Positions 14,390-23,537 of a DNA stretch of 40,177 bases are shown piece by piece. The DNA lies in the NCBI GenBank assembly GCA_050747525.1, contig JBOGOC010000011.1:1-40177 (forward strand). The letters are read 5' to 3'. The DNA is from JBOGOC01 sp050747525. Lineage in GTDB: Bacteria > Acidobacteriota > Polarisedimenticolia > JACPZX01 > DASXTC01. The position numbers were made by a program, and so were the translations under genes. Each line of letters starts with the position of its first letter. Within the stretch, counting starts at the first letter, position 1. Below the pieces are notes generated by a model that saw only the letters and a program-made list of their open reading frames with translations, was not told the origin of the DNA and did not search any database.

Positions 14390-16225
14390 GTGGAAACCTC
14401 GCGGTGCGCCGCGCTTCTCGTTTTCCTGATGATGCCGGCAGCCGCCATGGGTGAGGCGGCCGCGCCCCCACGCAGTCTGGTCCTCTCGGAAGGGTGGCGC
14501 TTCCAGCCGGATCCTCTCGGCGTCGGCGACGCGCAGCGCTGGTGGAGCCCCGGCTTCGACCGCAGCGGATGGCGCCCCGTCACCGTCCCGATGGCCTGGG
14601 ACGGCTACGACCCGGTCATGGACGGCTATGAAGGGGTCGGATGGTACGCGATCCATCTGCCCGCCGACCACGTCGCCGCGAACTCCTGGCAGCGCCTGCG
14701 GTTCGGGCGCGTGAACCACCACGCCACGATCTGGATCGATGGACGGGAAGCCGGCCAGGACACCATCGGCTACCTGCCGTTCGAGGTCGCGGCTTCGCCT
14801 CGGCTCACCCCCGGACGCCCTGCGTGGGTGGTCGTGCGCGTGGAGAACGGCGCCCGCTACGACTGGCTCCCCGGGTCGACGACGGTCGAGTGGGTCCAGT
14901 ACGGCGGCCTGCTCGAGCCGGTCGAGCTGCTGACCACGCCGCTCCCGCACGTCGCCCACGTGTCGATTCGCGCGGCTCCCCGTGGGGCGGAGGGACATGT
15001 GACCGCCGTGGTCGAGGTCACCAACGCCGGCGCCGAGCCCTTCGCGGGGCGGGTGCGGCTTGAATCGGACGGCCGCGCGGCGGAGGCCGACGCCAGGGCC
15101 GCCCCCGGCGCCACGGAGCGGGTCAACCTGGAGCTGCTGCTGCCGCAGGCCCGGCTCTGGAGTCCCGAGTCTCCGGCACTCTACGAAGCGCGCGTGCGGC
15201 TCTTCGACGCGCGGGGGGAGATCGACGCGGTGGACGACCGCTTCGGCGTGCGCTCGATCGGGACCACGGGACGCGAGATCCTGCTCAACGGCCGCGCCCT
15301 GAAGATCCGCGGCGTGAACCGCTACGACGAGTTCCCCGGCCGCGGGCCCGTGGTGGACGAGACGGCCATCCGTGCCGATCTGATGGCCGTGAAGGAGGCG
15401 GGGGCGAACCTGGTGCGGGTGCACTATCCGCAGGCACCCGTCCACTTGAAGATCGCCGACGAGATCGGCCTGCTCTACATGGAGGAAGTCCCGCTCAACT
15501 GGTGGCGCGCGGCCTGGCACCCCCCGGTCCCCGCCGAGCACCGCAACGACCGCATCATCGACGCCGCCGAGCAGGCGCTGGAGCGAATGGTGCGCCGCGA
15601 CAGCAACCACCCGTCCGTGGTGGTGTGGAGCGTGGCCAATGAATGCGAGACGTCCGACGCCATGGGCGTCAGCGCCATGGAGCGGCTGCTTCGCCGCGCG
15701 AAGTCGCTCGACCCGACACGACCCGTGACCTACGTGGCCAACCGGATGATCGAGAAGAACCACGCCTTCGGACTGGCCGATCTGGTGGCGGTGAATCTGT
15801 ACTACGGGATGTGGGACGGCGAGACCGCCGACGACGTCGCTGCGATCGAGTCCCGTGTGCACCAGCCGACGCGCCTCAGGCTCGCGGAGCTGGCCCGGTT
15901 CTTCGGAGACAAGCCTCTCCTCCTCTCGGAGTTCGGGACCATCGGCATCCCCGGCTCGGGAGGCGACGTCCGCTTCAGCGAGAGCTATCAGGCCGCGTAC
16001 GTCTCGGCGGTGTGGCGCGCCGTCGAGGAGGTTCCCGAGGTGTCGGGCGGCATCGTCTGGTGCTGGGCCGACTACCGCCACCGGAACGGCTTCACCAACG
16101 ACTTCCCCACCTACTTCGGGCCGTTCGGCATCGTCACCTTCGACCGCCGCCCGAAGCAGGCCCACGCCGCCCTGCGCGCATTGTGGACCGCTACTCGTAC
16201 TCCACGTGCAGGCGCGGCGCGCTGA
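14390..16225 (+). CDS. Secreted glycoside hydrolase family 2 enzyme
   Basis: A 611-residue GH2 protein (beta-galactosidase/glucuronidase/mannosidase superfamily). It has a signal peptide (CAALLVFLMMPAAAMGEA) and the sugar-binding domain (about 35-185, with the jelly-roll segment VNHHATIWIDGREAG). The immunoglobulin-like domain spans about 190-290 and the TIM barrel about 295-600. The acid/base Glu418 is in WSVANECE and the nucleophile Glu514 in LLSEFGT. Short for family 2, without extra C-terminal domains. Substrate cannot be fixed; the WCWADYRHR tail is closest to beta-glucuronidase-like enzymes. Start GTG 14390 is 9 bases after DUF885. The 3' end overlaps the convergent PKD gene by 35 bases. 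Confidence 0.9.
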   Translation: METSRCAALLVFLMMPAAAMGEAAAPPRSLVLSEGWRFQPDPLGVGDAQRWWSPGFDRSGWRPVTVPMAWDGYDPVMDGYEGVGWYAIHLPADHVAANSWQRLRFGRVNHHATIWIDGREAGQDTIGYLPFEVAASPRLTPGRPAWVVVRVENGARYDWLPGSTTVEWVQYGGLLEPVELLTTPLPHVAHVSIRAAPRGAEGHVTAVVEVTNAGAEPFAGRVRLESDGRAAEADARAAPGATERVNLELLLPQARLWSPESPALYEARVRLFDARGEIDAVDDRFGVRSIGTTGREILLNGRALKIRGVNRYDEFPGRGPVVDETAIRADLMAVKEAGANLVRVHYPQAPVHLKIADEIGLLYMEEVPLNWWRAAWHPPVPAEHRNDRIIDAAEQALERMVRRDSNHPSVVVWSVANECETSDAMGVSAMERLLRRAKSLDPTRPVTYVANRMIEKNHAFGLADLVAVNLYYGMWDGETADDVAAIESRVHQPTRLRLAELARFFGDKPLLLSEFGTIGIPGSGGDVRFSESYQAAYVSAVWRAVEEVPEVSGGIVWCWADYRHRNGFTNDFPTYFGPFGIVTFDRRPKQAHAALRALWTATRTPRAGAAR

Positions 16226-19200
16226 CCGGCGACGACTCGAACGCTTCGGCCGTCCGATGCCCCGATCCGCTGATGACGAAGACCATCGCCCCACCGCCCA
16301 CCCATCCCGGCCGGTTCACGATCTCCTGGACGATACCGCTCAGATCCGGCGTGCGCTGGGGCGGCCCCGCCTCTCCGAGCACCATCCAGGGGACCGGCGA
16401 CCACGGCACCCAGGCGGTCGTTGGAGTCCTCGAGGAGACGTCGTGCTTCACGGCGGTGAACGGCGAGGCATCGTCGGACGCCTGACCGTGGATGGCCAGG
16501 GTCGTGGGCTCCGCGTTCATCTCGTCCGCCTGGAACTGGATCCAGGCGCCGCGGATGGTCGCTCCGGGCGGGATCGAGAGGCCGCCGAAGCGCAGGCCGA
16601 CCTTCTGCGTCGTGGTGTCCTGCACCAGCTCGATGTCGGAGCTGTCGATGTACATGGTGCCCGTTGCCTTCTCCTCCACGTCGTCGAAGCCGGCCGCCAT
16701 CGGGACGTCCAGCGTGACGAGGGCGGGCGCCGGCTCGCGCACGTTCACCACCACGAAGTCGCTCGTCTGCAGCTCGCCATCGTCGGCCATCAGCCTCAGC
16801 TCGTAGCGTCCGGGCACCGAGAACTCGATCCGCGTGTCCACGCGGCGCGGATCCAGGAAGCTCGTCCCGTCGGGCCCATCCACCTGGCTCCACTCCACCT
16901 CCACGCTCCCGGGAGGAATCGGAAGGCCGTCGTCGGTCACGGTCGCGTTGAGATCGGCCCCTTCGGGGAACCGGATGGTCAGGTCGACGCCGGCATCCAC
17001 CTCGGGTGGACGGTTCACGAGAATCTCGGCCACCTCCACGTGGAGCAGGGCCGCCGAGGCCGCGCTTCCCTCGTAGGACATGGCCGTGCGATGGCCGGCC
17101 CCGGTGATGATCAGCGCGAGGGCATTCCCTTCCGACCATCCCGGGCGGTTCACCACCTCCTGAAGAAGCGGCGCGATATCGGGTGTGCGCTGCCCCGCGC
17201 CCGCCTCCCCCCAGATGGCCCATGGGGGCGGCGTCCATGACACGGAGGCCAGAGTGACTGGGCGCGTCGAGATGCTCCATCGCGTGGGCGTGAAGGTCGG
17301 CGCGGAATCCGAGGCCTGGGCCCGCAGCACCAGCGTGGTCTCCTCGGACTGCTTTTCGCGCATCGTGAACTGCACCCAGGCGCGCAGGATGGTGGCGGAG
17401 CGCGGAATGGGCAGGTGACCGAAACGCAGCCCGACGGTCTGGATCTCCGCTTCCTGCACCATCTCCAGATCGCCGCTGGTGAGCGAGATGCCTCCCGTCA
17501 CGCTCTTCTCTTCGGCGTCGTCGGTCCCGAGGGCCACCCGGCTCTCCGCCACGAAGTTCACCTGTGGATACGTGACCTGCACGCTCAGCGTGTCGGCCGC
17601 GCCCTGCCAGCCGTCATGGGCCGTCAGGCGCAGGACATAGGTCCCGGCCACGGTGAAGTGCGCAGTGGTCTCCAGGGCGGCCGCGTTCCCGAAGACGACC
17701 GTCCCGGGCCCGCTGTCCACGCTCCAGGCGGTCACGACCGAAGGGGGCTCCGGAAGCCCGTCGTCGGTGACGGAGCCGTGCAGCGGGGCCAGGCTCGGCA
17801 GCTCGATGTTCTGGTCCGGCCCCGCGTCCACGTGGGGCGCCTGGTTGGAGGAATCGACGAAGACCGTCACCACGTCGCTCCCGGGCAGCTGCCCGTCCGA
17901 TGCCGACAGGCGCAGGACGTACTGCCCCGGGATCGTGAAGGTCGCCGTGGTGTCGGCTGACAGCACGTTGCTGAAAGAGACTTCTCCGGGGCCGCTGTGC
18001 TTGCTCCAGATCACGCTGAGTGTTCCGCCGACTGGGAGACCATCGTCGGTGACCGTGCCGTCCAGCTCGACGACGCCGGGAGGAAGAAAGACGTCCTGGT
18101 CCGGCCCGGCGCTCACCACGGGCCCTCCGTTGATCTGATAAGGGTTGACGGTGATCGTGACGGTGTCCGATGCGGTGAGCTGACCATCGTTCGCGCTCAG
18201 CCGCAGGACGTACGTGCCCGCAACCGTGAACCCGGCGGCGGTGTCCACCTCGACCTGACTCCCGAAGAAGACGATCCCGGGCCCGCTGTCCACGCTCCAC
18301 TGGGTGATGAGCGTTCCGCCGGCCGGCATGCCATCGTCCGTCACCGTCCCGTTCAGGATGGCCTCCGAGGGAAGGGTTACGGTCTGATCGAATCCGGCAT
18401 CCACGACCGGACGCTGATTTCCCTGGACGACGACACTGAGCGTGTCGCTGGCGGCGAGCTGTCCGTCGCTCGCGGTCAGCTTCAGGACGTAGGTCCCCGG
18501 ATGGGAAAACGACGCCGTCGTGTCCACCTGCGAGGGGGCGCCGAAGGTGACGACGCCGGGCCCGCTCTCCATGCTCCACAGGGTGGTCAGCGCGGGTGGA
18601 GGCGGAAGGCCGTCATCGAGGACCGTCGCGTCCAGCGTAACCGTGGCAGGGTGATCCACCGCCTGATCGTCTCCGGCATGCACGACGGGAGACTGATTCA
18701 TCGGCGCGTTCCCCACGATCAGCAGGGGCGGGCTGGCCAGACAGTCGTTGGCCATGCAGGCCGTCGCCTCGAATCCCAGGTCTCCGGCGGCTCCCAGCCG
18801 GACGTCCTCCAGCAGCGTGCTGGTGGTGCGCGGCCGCTTGCCGAGCAGAGTGCGGACCCGGATGGCCGTGTCGTGATCCACGGTCAGGGTAGTGGTGACG
18901 GCCCCCGGCGCCGGCGGGCAGTCGATGGCCGCTCCGGCATCGACCCAGCTCAGCGCCGAAGGTTCCGGGTTGGAGACGGTCGCCGGCGCGGTCTGGACCT
19001 GATAGCGGCACAGTCCCCCGGGCTGGACCAGGTGATCCAGCACGCCGACTCCGCCCGCCTCCACACGCGGGCTGGGCCGGATCGAGCCGTCGTGCACCAC
19101 CCGGATGTTGTCCCAGGAGAGCGCGAGGGTCAGCGTGGCTCCGTTGTCGGTGCTGGTGTCCACGCGCGGCCAGGGCACAGGCTGCCAGGGGATGGCACTG

Positions 19201-19919
19201 TCGAGGCCCGTGACGGGGTTCGGCTCACCGTTGACGATCGCGCCCAGATCGAACACCCCTTCACTCACGTCACGGCTGTCGCCGTTGCGGGATCGGCTGG
19301 CCACGAAAGCCAGAGCAAAGAACCTGCTGGTGCTCTCCCTGAGCATGAAGGCCAGCGGGTAGTCCACCTGGTAGTTCAGCGTCTCGTAGGGACAGTTGTC
19401 GCTCCCGCAGGGACCGTAGGCGGCGCCCCAGTAGGGGTTGAGCAGGTTGTCGTCGTCGGCGGCCTGACTGGTCCTGGCATTGTCCGCGCATCCATCGACG
19501 AACCTGAGGCCACCAGGCACGTTCGGATCCAAGGCCGCGCTGCCCCATGAGTTCTGGTAGTCGGAGCAAATCGACCCGTCGGGGATCTGGCTCGCCCAGG
19601 GGGCGAGCGCAGCGTCGGCATCCGTCATGGTGACGGGGAACAGGCCGCTGTCGTTTCCCGTGAATCCCTCGCCGCCGACGTACCCCGTCCCCTCATGCAC
19701 GAGCGCGGCTTGCGCCGGGCTGTTGTGAGTCAGATTCCCGTAGCCGATCTGCCACCAGACGGCGCTGACGGCGCCGGAGCCCACCGGGGGAGGAGTGAAC
19801 CATCCCTGATAGCCGCACTGGAAGATGGGCATGACGCTTTCGTTGCAGACGCCGAAGACGGATGTGGCGGGGACCAGAATGACGAAGAGGAGTGCGAGCG
19901 GGCGGGCTCGTCCAGCCAT
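16191..19919 (-). CDS. Large secreted protein with five PKD domains and two CBM96/DNRLRE-like modules
   Basis: A 1242-residue exported protein with signal peptide MAGRARPLALLFVILVPATSVFG. Residues 24-400 are a Cys-containing region of unknown fold (NSPAQAALVHEGTGYVGGEG; CGSDNCPYETLNYQVDYPLAF). Four consecutive PKD repeats follow (about 408-785), each opening with a PxVxAGxDQ-type motif and containing TVTDDGLP, WSxxSGPG, YVLRLxAxDGQ. Then come a CBM96/DNRLRE-like module (about 785-945), a fifth PKD (about 950-1040) and a second CBM-like module (about 1050-1242). The two modules are close paralogues (DDxEEK, GLRFGxLxIP, QRTPDI/L, EIVNRPGW, GHRTA). Likely an extracellular adhesion or polysaccharide-binding protein. 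No sorting signal or transmembrane anchor is seen at the C-terminus. Confidence 0.88.
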   Translation of the reverse strand: MAGRARPLALLFVILVPATSVFGVCNESVMPIFQCGYQGWFTPPPVGSGAVSAVWWQIGYGNLTHNSPAQAALVHEGTGYVGGEGFTGNDSGLFPVTMTDADAALAPWASQIPDGSICSDYQNSWGSAALDPNVPGGLRFVDGCADNARTSQAADDDNLLNPYWGAAYGPCGSDNCPYETLNYQVDYPLAFMLRESTSRFFALAFVASRSRNGDSRDVSEGVFDLGAIVNGEPNPVTGLDSAIPWQPVPWPRVDTSTDNGATLTLALSWDNIRVVHDGSIRPSPRVEAGGVGVLDHLVQPGGLCRYQVQTAPATVSNPEPSALSWVDAGAAIDCPPAPGAVTTTLTVDHDTAIRVRTLLGKRPRTTSTLLEDVRLGAAGDLGFEATACMANDCLASPPLLIVGNAPMNQSPVVHAGDDQAVDHPATVTLDATVLDDGLPPPPALTTLWSMESGPGVVTFGAPSQVDTTASFSHPGTYVLKLTASDGQLAASDTLSVVVQGNQRPVVDAGFDQTVTLPSEAILNGTVTDDGMPAGGTLITQWSVDSGPGIVFFGSQVEVDTAAGFTVAGTYVLRLSANDGQLTASDTVTITVNPYQINGGPVVSAGPDQDVFLPPGVVELDGTVTDDGLPVGGTLSVIWSKHSGPGEVSFSNVLSADTTATFTIPGQYVLRLSASDGQLPGSDVVTVFVDSSNQAPHVDAGPDQNIELPSLAPLHGSVTDDGLPEPPSVVTAWSVDSGPGTVVFGNAAALETTAHFTVAGTYVLRLTAHDGWQGAADTLSVQVTYPQVNFVAESRVALGTDDAEEKSVTGGISLTSGDLEMVQEAEIQTVGLRFGHLPIPRSATILRAWVQFTMREKQSEETTLVLRAQASDSAPTFTPTRWSISTRPVTLASVSWTPPPWAIWGEAGAGQRTPDIAPLLQEVVNRPGWSEGNALALIITGAGHRTAMSYEGSAASAALLHVEVAEILVNRPPEVDAGVDLTIRFPEGADLNATVTDDGLPIPPGSVEVEWSQVDGPDGTSFLDPRRVDTRIEFSVPGRYELRLMADDGELQTSDFVVVNVREPAPALVTLDVPMAAGFDDVEEKATGTMYIDSSDIELVQDTTTQKVGLRFGGLSIPPGATIRGAWIQFQADEMNAEPTTLAIHGQASDDASPFTAVKHDVSSRTPTTAWVPWSPVPWMVLGEAGPPQRTPDLSGIVQEIVNRPGWVGGGAMVFVISGSGHRTAEAFESSPVSAPRLHVEYE

Positions 19920-19958
19920 TTGGCGTCCTGTCGTTGGGTATCTGAAAGTGGCGGATCA

Positions 19959-19987
19959 ATAGTGCTGAAGAAATGGAGCGGCGTCAA
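19959..19987 (-). promoter_or_regulatory. Possible promoter of the PKD gene
   Basis: On the minus strand TTGACG (19987-19982), 17 bases, CACTAT (19964-19959), about 40 bases before ATG 19919. The -10 is weak, but it is the best candidate in the 83-base gap after rho. Confidence 0.35.
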
Positions 19988-20002
19988 GGGTTTTCTCGCA
20001 GG

Positions 20003-21409
20003 TCAGGAGACCCGGGAGGACTCCACCATGAGCTTGAGGAAGTCGGCGTTGGAGGTGGTGCCGCCCATCTTGTCCAGCAGCAGCTCCATGGCCTCGACCG
20101 GGGAGAGCTGGTTGAGGACCTTGCGGAGGATCCAGATCTTGTTGAGCTCCTCCTTGCTCAGGAGCAGCTCTTCCTTCCGGGTCCCCGAGCGCGTGATCTC
20201 GATGGCCGGATAGACGCGGCGATCCACGAGCGCGCGATCCAGGTGCAGCTCCATGTTGCCGGTCCCCTTGAACTCCTCGAAGATCACGTCGTCCATGCGG
20301 CTGCCGGTGTCGATGAGGGCGGTGGCGATGATGGTGAGGCTTCCGCCGTTCTCGATGTTGCGCGCCGCGCCGAAGAAACGCTTCGGCTTCTGGAGGGCGT
20401 TGGCGTCCAGGCCTCCCGACAGCACCTTGCCCGAAGGGGGCGACACGGTGTTGTAGGCGCGGGCCAGGCGGGTGACGCTGTCCAGCAGGATCACCACGTC
20501 CTTGCCGTACTCCACGAGCCTCTTGGCCTTCTCGATCACCATGTCGGCCACGTGCACGTGCTGGGTGGCCGGCTCGTCGAACGTGGAGGCGATGACCTCA
20601 CCCTGCACGGTGCGCGCCATGTCGGTCACCTCCTCGGGCCGCTCGTCGATGAGCAGCACGATCAGCGACACCTCGGGGTGGTTGGCGGTGATGGAGTTGG
20701 CGATGGACTGCAGCAGCATCGTCTTGCCGGTGCGCGGCGGGGCCACGATCAGGGCGCGCTGCCCCTTGCCGATGGGGCACAGCAGGTCCATCACGCGGCC
20801 GCTGAAGCTCTCGGGCGACGATTCCAGGCGGACCTTCTCGTTGGGGTACAGCGGCGTGAGGTTGTCGAAGAAGACGCGCTGGCGGGCCCGATCCGGCGGC
20901 TCGAAGTTGACCGCTTCGACCTTCAGGAGGGCGAAGTAGCGCTCCCCCTCGTTGGGAGGCCGGATCTGACCCGAGATCGTCTCTCCCGTGCGCAGGTCGA
21001 ACTTCTGGATCTGCGAGGGCGAGACGTAGACGTCGTCGGGGCCCGGGAGGTAGTTGTTCTCGGGGGCGCGCAGGAAGCCGAACCCGTCGGGGAGGACCTC
21101 GAGCACTCCTTCGAGGAAGATGAAGCCGTTCTTCTCGGTCTGGTGCTTCAGGATCTCGAAGATGAGATCGTGCCGCTTCATCCCCGAGGCGCCCACCAGG
21201 CCCAGTCCCTTCGCGATCCCCACGAGGTCCCCGGAAGAGGTCTCCTTGAGGGTCTGCAGGGTGTGGTGGGAGCGCCCCTGAGGCGGGGTCGAGGGAGGCG
21301 GCGGCGTAGCCACGGCGGCGCCGGCGACGCCGGGCTCCGCCGAGGCGCCCTTCCCCGTCCCGGGAGAGCCCTCCCGGGTCGGGGTGGGTCGTGCTCTCTT
21401 TCCGTTCAT
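20003..21409 (-). CDS. rho: Transcription termination factor Rho
   Basis: A 468-residue RNA-dependent ATPase/helicase that ends untranslated transcripts. The first 45 residues are a Pro/Gly/Ala-rich extension. The Rho N-terminal and cold-shock RNA-binding domain spans about 50-165 (GVLEVLPDGFGFLRAPENNYLPGPDDVYVSPSQI). The ATPase core has Walker A APPRTGKT (223-230), Walker B VVILLDSVTRLARAYN, the Q-loop SGGLDANALQKPKRFFGAARN and the R-loop. Complete at the C-terminus. It lies 31 bases after rpoD on the same strand, so both probably share the rpoD promoter. A small hairpin (GGGGC-TGA-GCCCC, 21429-21441) sits between them and could tune rho expression, without an adjoining T tract. Confidence 0.97.
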   Translation of the reverse strand: MNGKRARPTPTREGSPGTGKGASAEPGVAGAAVATPPPPSTPPQGRSHHTLQTLKETSSGDLVGIAKGLGLVGASGMKRHDLIFEILKHQTEKNGFIFLEGVLEVLPDGFGFLRAPENNYLPGPDDVYVSPSQIQKFDLRTGETISGQIRPPNEGERYFALLKVEAVNFEPPDRARQRVFFDNLTPLYPNEKVRLESSPESFSGRVMDLLCPIGKGQRALIVAPPRTGKTMLLQSIANSITANHPEVSLIVLLIDERPEEVTDMARTVQGEVIASTFDEPATQHVHVADMVIEKAKRLVEYGKDVVILLDSVTRLARAYNTVSPPSGKVLSGGLDANALQKPKRFFGAARNIENGGSLTIIATALIDTGSRMDDVIFEEFKGTGNMELHLDRALVDRRVYPAIEITRSGTRKEELLLSKEELNKIWILRKVLNQLSPVEAMELLLDKMGGTTSNADFLKLMVESSRVS

Positions 21410-21440
21410 CGTCGATGTCGATGCGCCGGGGGCTGAGCCC

Positions 21441-23030
21441 CTAGCTGCTGAGGAACTCCCGAAGCTTCTTTGACTTCAGAGGATGCTGGAGCTTCTTGAG
21501 GGCCTTGGACTCGATCTGGCGGATCCTTTCACGGGTGAGCTGCATCACGCGGCCCACCTCTTCGAGCGTGTAGTTGTGCTTCTCTCCGATCCCGAAGCGC
21601 ATGCGGATGACCCGCTCTTCCTTGTCGGACAGGGTCTTGAGCGCCTCCTGGATCTTCTCGGTCAGGTCGCGGTTGACCGCCTGCTCGAACGGAGACTCCA
21701 CCTTGTCGTCGGAGACGAAGCGCAGCAGACCGCCTCCCTCGTCGTCCTCGGTGTTCCTCTCGAAGAAGATGGGGTCCTTCACCAGCTCGAGGATCTCCTT
21801 GATCTTGGCCACGGGCATGTGCATCTTGCGGGCGATTTCCTTGCTGGAGGGCTCGCGCCCCATCGCCTTGGTCAGCTCGCGCACCGCGTCGGAGACCTTC
21901 TTGTACTTCTCGTTCATGTGTACCGGGATGCGGATGATGCGCGACTTGTCGGCGATCGCCCGATCCATGGCCTGCTTGATCCACCAGAACGCGTACGTGG
22001 AGAACTTGTAGCCGCGGCGGTACTCGAACTTCTCCACCGCCTTCATCAGCCCCAGGTTCCCCTCCTGGATCAGGTCCATCAGGGACAATCCCTGGTTCAC
22101 GTAGCGCTTGGCGATGAACACCACGAGCCTCAGGTTGGCCCGGATCATGTCCTCGCGCGCCTGATCGAGGATCTCCCTCGACTCCAGGGCGCCGGCCGCA
22201 CGATCCCGCAGCTCGTCGGGGGTCATCCCCGCCTCGCGCCCGACCCGGCGGATCTCTTTGCGCAGGTCCTGCACCTGGGCGCGGATCTTCTCCACGCGCG
22301 TCCCCTTGACCATCTTGCGCTTGCGCACGTCTGCGGGCACACCTTCCACGCGCAGCCCGGCGCGAAGCTTCAGGGAGCGGATCTCCGCCTCGACCTCGCG
22401 GATCTTGCGGGCATCCGAAGCAAGCCGGCCCACGAAGTGGTCGAGGTGCTGACGGGGGATCTCAGCGCGCGTGAAGGAGCTGTTCACGTCCGCGGGGACC
22501 ACCTTCTTCCACAGGCTCATGCTCTTGCGGATGATGGAGTCCAGCCCCTTCTTGCCCACCTCCATCCGCTTGGCGAGCTCGACTTCCTTCTCCTTGGTGA
22601 GGAGCGAAGAGGCGCTCATGTCGCGGAAGTAGATGGACAGCAGCCCGGCCTGGCGATCGTCGTCCGCCTTCTCGGGCTCCTTCTCCGGGTGCGTCTCGGC
22701 CGCGTCGTGGGAGGCGTCGGTGGCAGCCTCGGCCACGTCCTCGCCCCCCTCCGCAGCCTCGACCGCTTCCGGCACCTCGACGGGATCCAGCGTGTCGGAC
22801 GCTTCGCGATCGATGAACGCCGCCCCCTCGAAGGGGGGCGCATCGTCGAAGGTCAGCTCGCCGCGCAGCGCGGGGTTATCCACACCGGCGGTGGTCGCCG
22901 TGCGGTGGGGCACCTCGCTGCTCCAGGAAGAAGAGCCGCGGCTCCAGCCGTCTTCGTTGATTTCGATGTCTCGCTTGTCCATATCCATCTGTTTCCGTCT
23001 CCGGTTCAGGACCGGGTTGCCCGTCTTCAA
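21441..23030 (-). CDS. rpoD: Primary RNA polymerase sigma factor (RpoD/SigA)
   Basis: A 529-residue housekeeping sigma-70. After an acidic N-terminal region (about 1-125) come region 1.2 (SIYFRDMSASSLLTKEKEVELAKRM) and a moderate spacer rich in Arg/Lys. Region 2 has NLRLVVFIAKRYVNQGLSLM and the -10 recognition segment YKFSTYAFWWIKQAMDRAI. Regions 3 and 4 follow, with helix-turn-helix YTLEEVGRVMQLTRERIRQIE. The start is a TTG at 23030, preceded at 6 bases by a strong GGAGGAAGGGA; ATG alternatives (MDMDKRD) lie 14 codons in without such a site. rho follows after 31 bases. dnaG, the usual upstream partner, is not adjacent; a long leader is present instead. Confidence 0.95.
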   Translation of the reverse strand: MKTGNPVLNRRRKQMDMDKRDIEINEDGWSRGSSSWSSEVPHRTATTAGVDNPALRGELTFDDAPPFEGAAFIDREASDTLDPVEVPEAVEAAEGGEDVAEAATDASHDAAETHPEKEPEKADDDRQAGLLSIYFRDMSASSLLTKEKEVELAKRMEVGKKGLDSIIRKSMSLWKKVVPADVNSSFTRAEIPRQHLDHFVGRLASDARKIREVEAEIRSLKLRAGLRVEGVPADVRKRKMVKGTRVEKIRAQVQDLRKEIRRVGREAGMTPDELRDRAAGALESREILDQAREDMIRANLRLVVFIAKRYVNQGLSLMDLIQEGNLGLMKAVEKFEYRRGYKFSTYAFWWIKQAMDRAIADKSRIIRIPVHMNEKYKKVSDAVRELTKAMGREPSSKEIARKMHMPVAKIKEILELVKDPIFFERNTEDDEGGGLLRFVSDDKVESPFEQAVNRDLTEKIQEALKTLSDKEERVIRMRFGIGEKHNYTLEEVGRVMQLTRERIRQIESKALKKLQHPLKSKKLREFLSS

Positions 23031-23386
23031 TCCCTTCCTCCCCTCATGTGAGGTCGCGCCGCTGCGCGTAAGATTTCAATCGTTCCCTGCCTCACGCATG
23101 GCTCCCACGGACTGTACGGGGTGAACTCGGGGCTGATCTGGTCCGTGGAACGGGCCGAATTGCCGATTGCTGACCGAGAGGGCTGCGGCTGTCAAACGCT
23201 GCGAACGGGTCGAAGTTTCATGACAGCCGATATTGTGTTCATCCTCCTGCCGCCTGAGCCCACCTTGCGCACAGTTCGATGCCGGCGAAATCTCTCGGGA
23301 AAGTCGGGCCTGCCAGAACCTGAATCGCGACCCCGGAAGCAGAAGCGGACGCTCCCAGTTCTTCAGGGGCGGACGTGCCTGTAGTT
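23031..23386 (-). promoter_or_regulatory. Long 5' leader of rpoD-rho
   Basis: From the predicted start near 23386 to the TTG of rpoD, about 355 bases are transcribed without a gene of normal size. The leader contains a short frame with a strong ribosome binding site (23192-23242) and GC-rich segments that could fold. I could not match it to a known riboswitch, 6S RNA, SRP RNA or tmRNA by eye. Confidence 0.4.
23192..23242 (-). CDS. Possible 16-residue leader peptide in the rpoD leader
   Basis: The minus strand shows GGCAGGAGG immediately followed by ATGAACACA. The frame MNTISAVMKLRPVRSV ends in TGA and is too short for ordinary gene calls. The spacing between AGGAGG and ATG is very short (0-1 base), which weakens the call. 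If translated it could act as an upstream ORF controlling rpoD. No run of a single amino acid is seen that would point to attenuation. Confidence 0.25.
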   Translation of the reverse strand: MNTISAVMKLRPVRSV

Positions 23387-23392
23387 GGCGCG

Positions 23393-23421
23393 ACTATACG
23401 CCCGTCTTAACACCCTGTCAA
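23393..23421 (-). promoter_or_regulatory. Strong sigma-70 promoter for rpoD-rho
   Basis: On the minus strand a perfect -35 TTGACA (23421-23416), 17-base spacer and -10 TATAGT (23398-23393). It is the closest match to consensus in the window. It lies between the glycerate kinase stop (23538) and rpoD, so it can only serve rpoD-rho. Confidence 0.8.
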
Positions 23422-23537
23422 GCCCTGGTTCACAACTTTGTTCAGAGGACCGATTTCTGGAAGCCGTTGACTGGGCTTTCTTTACCGGCGGAGCCTCCCG
23501 GCCAGGGCCCATACCCGGGGAGGTTTATCGGACCCTA

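Noticed and set aside
13367..16294. Very long minus-strand frame (975 codons) opposite the DUF885 and GH2 genes
   Set aside because: It spans two well-supported plus-strand genes, has no domain and is His/Arg/Gly/Val-rich as antisense frames in GC-rich DNA are.
19973..23051. Long plus-strand frames opposite rho and rpoD
   Set aside because: Both are antisense shadows of unmistakable rho and rpoD genes.
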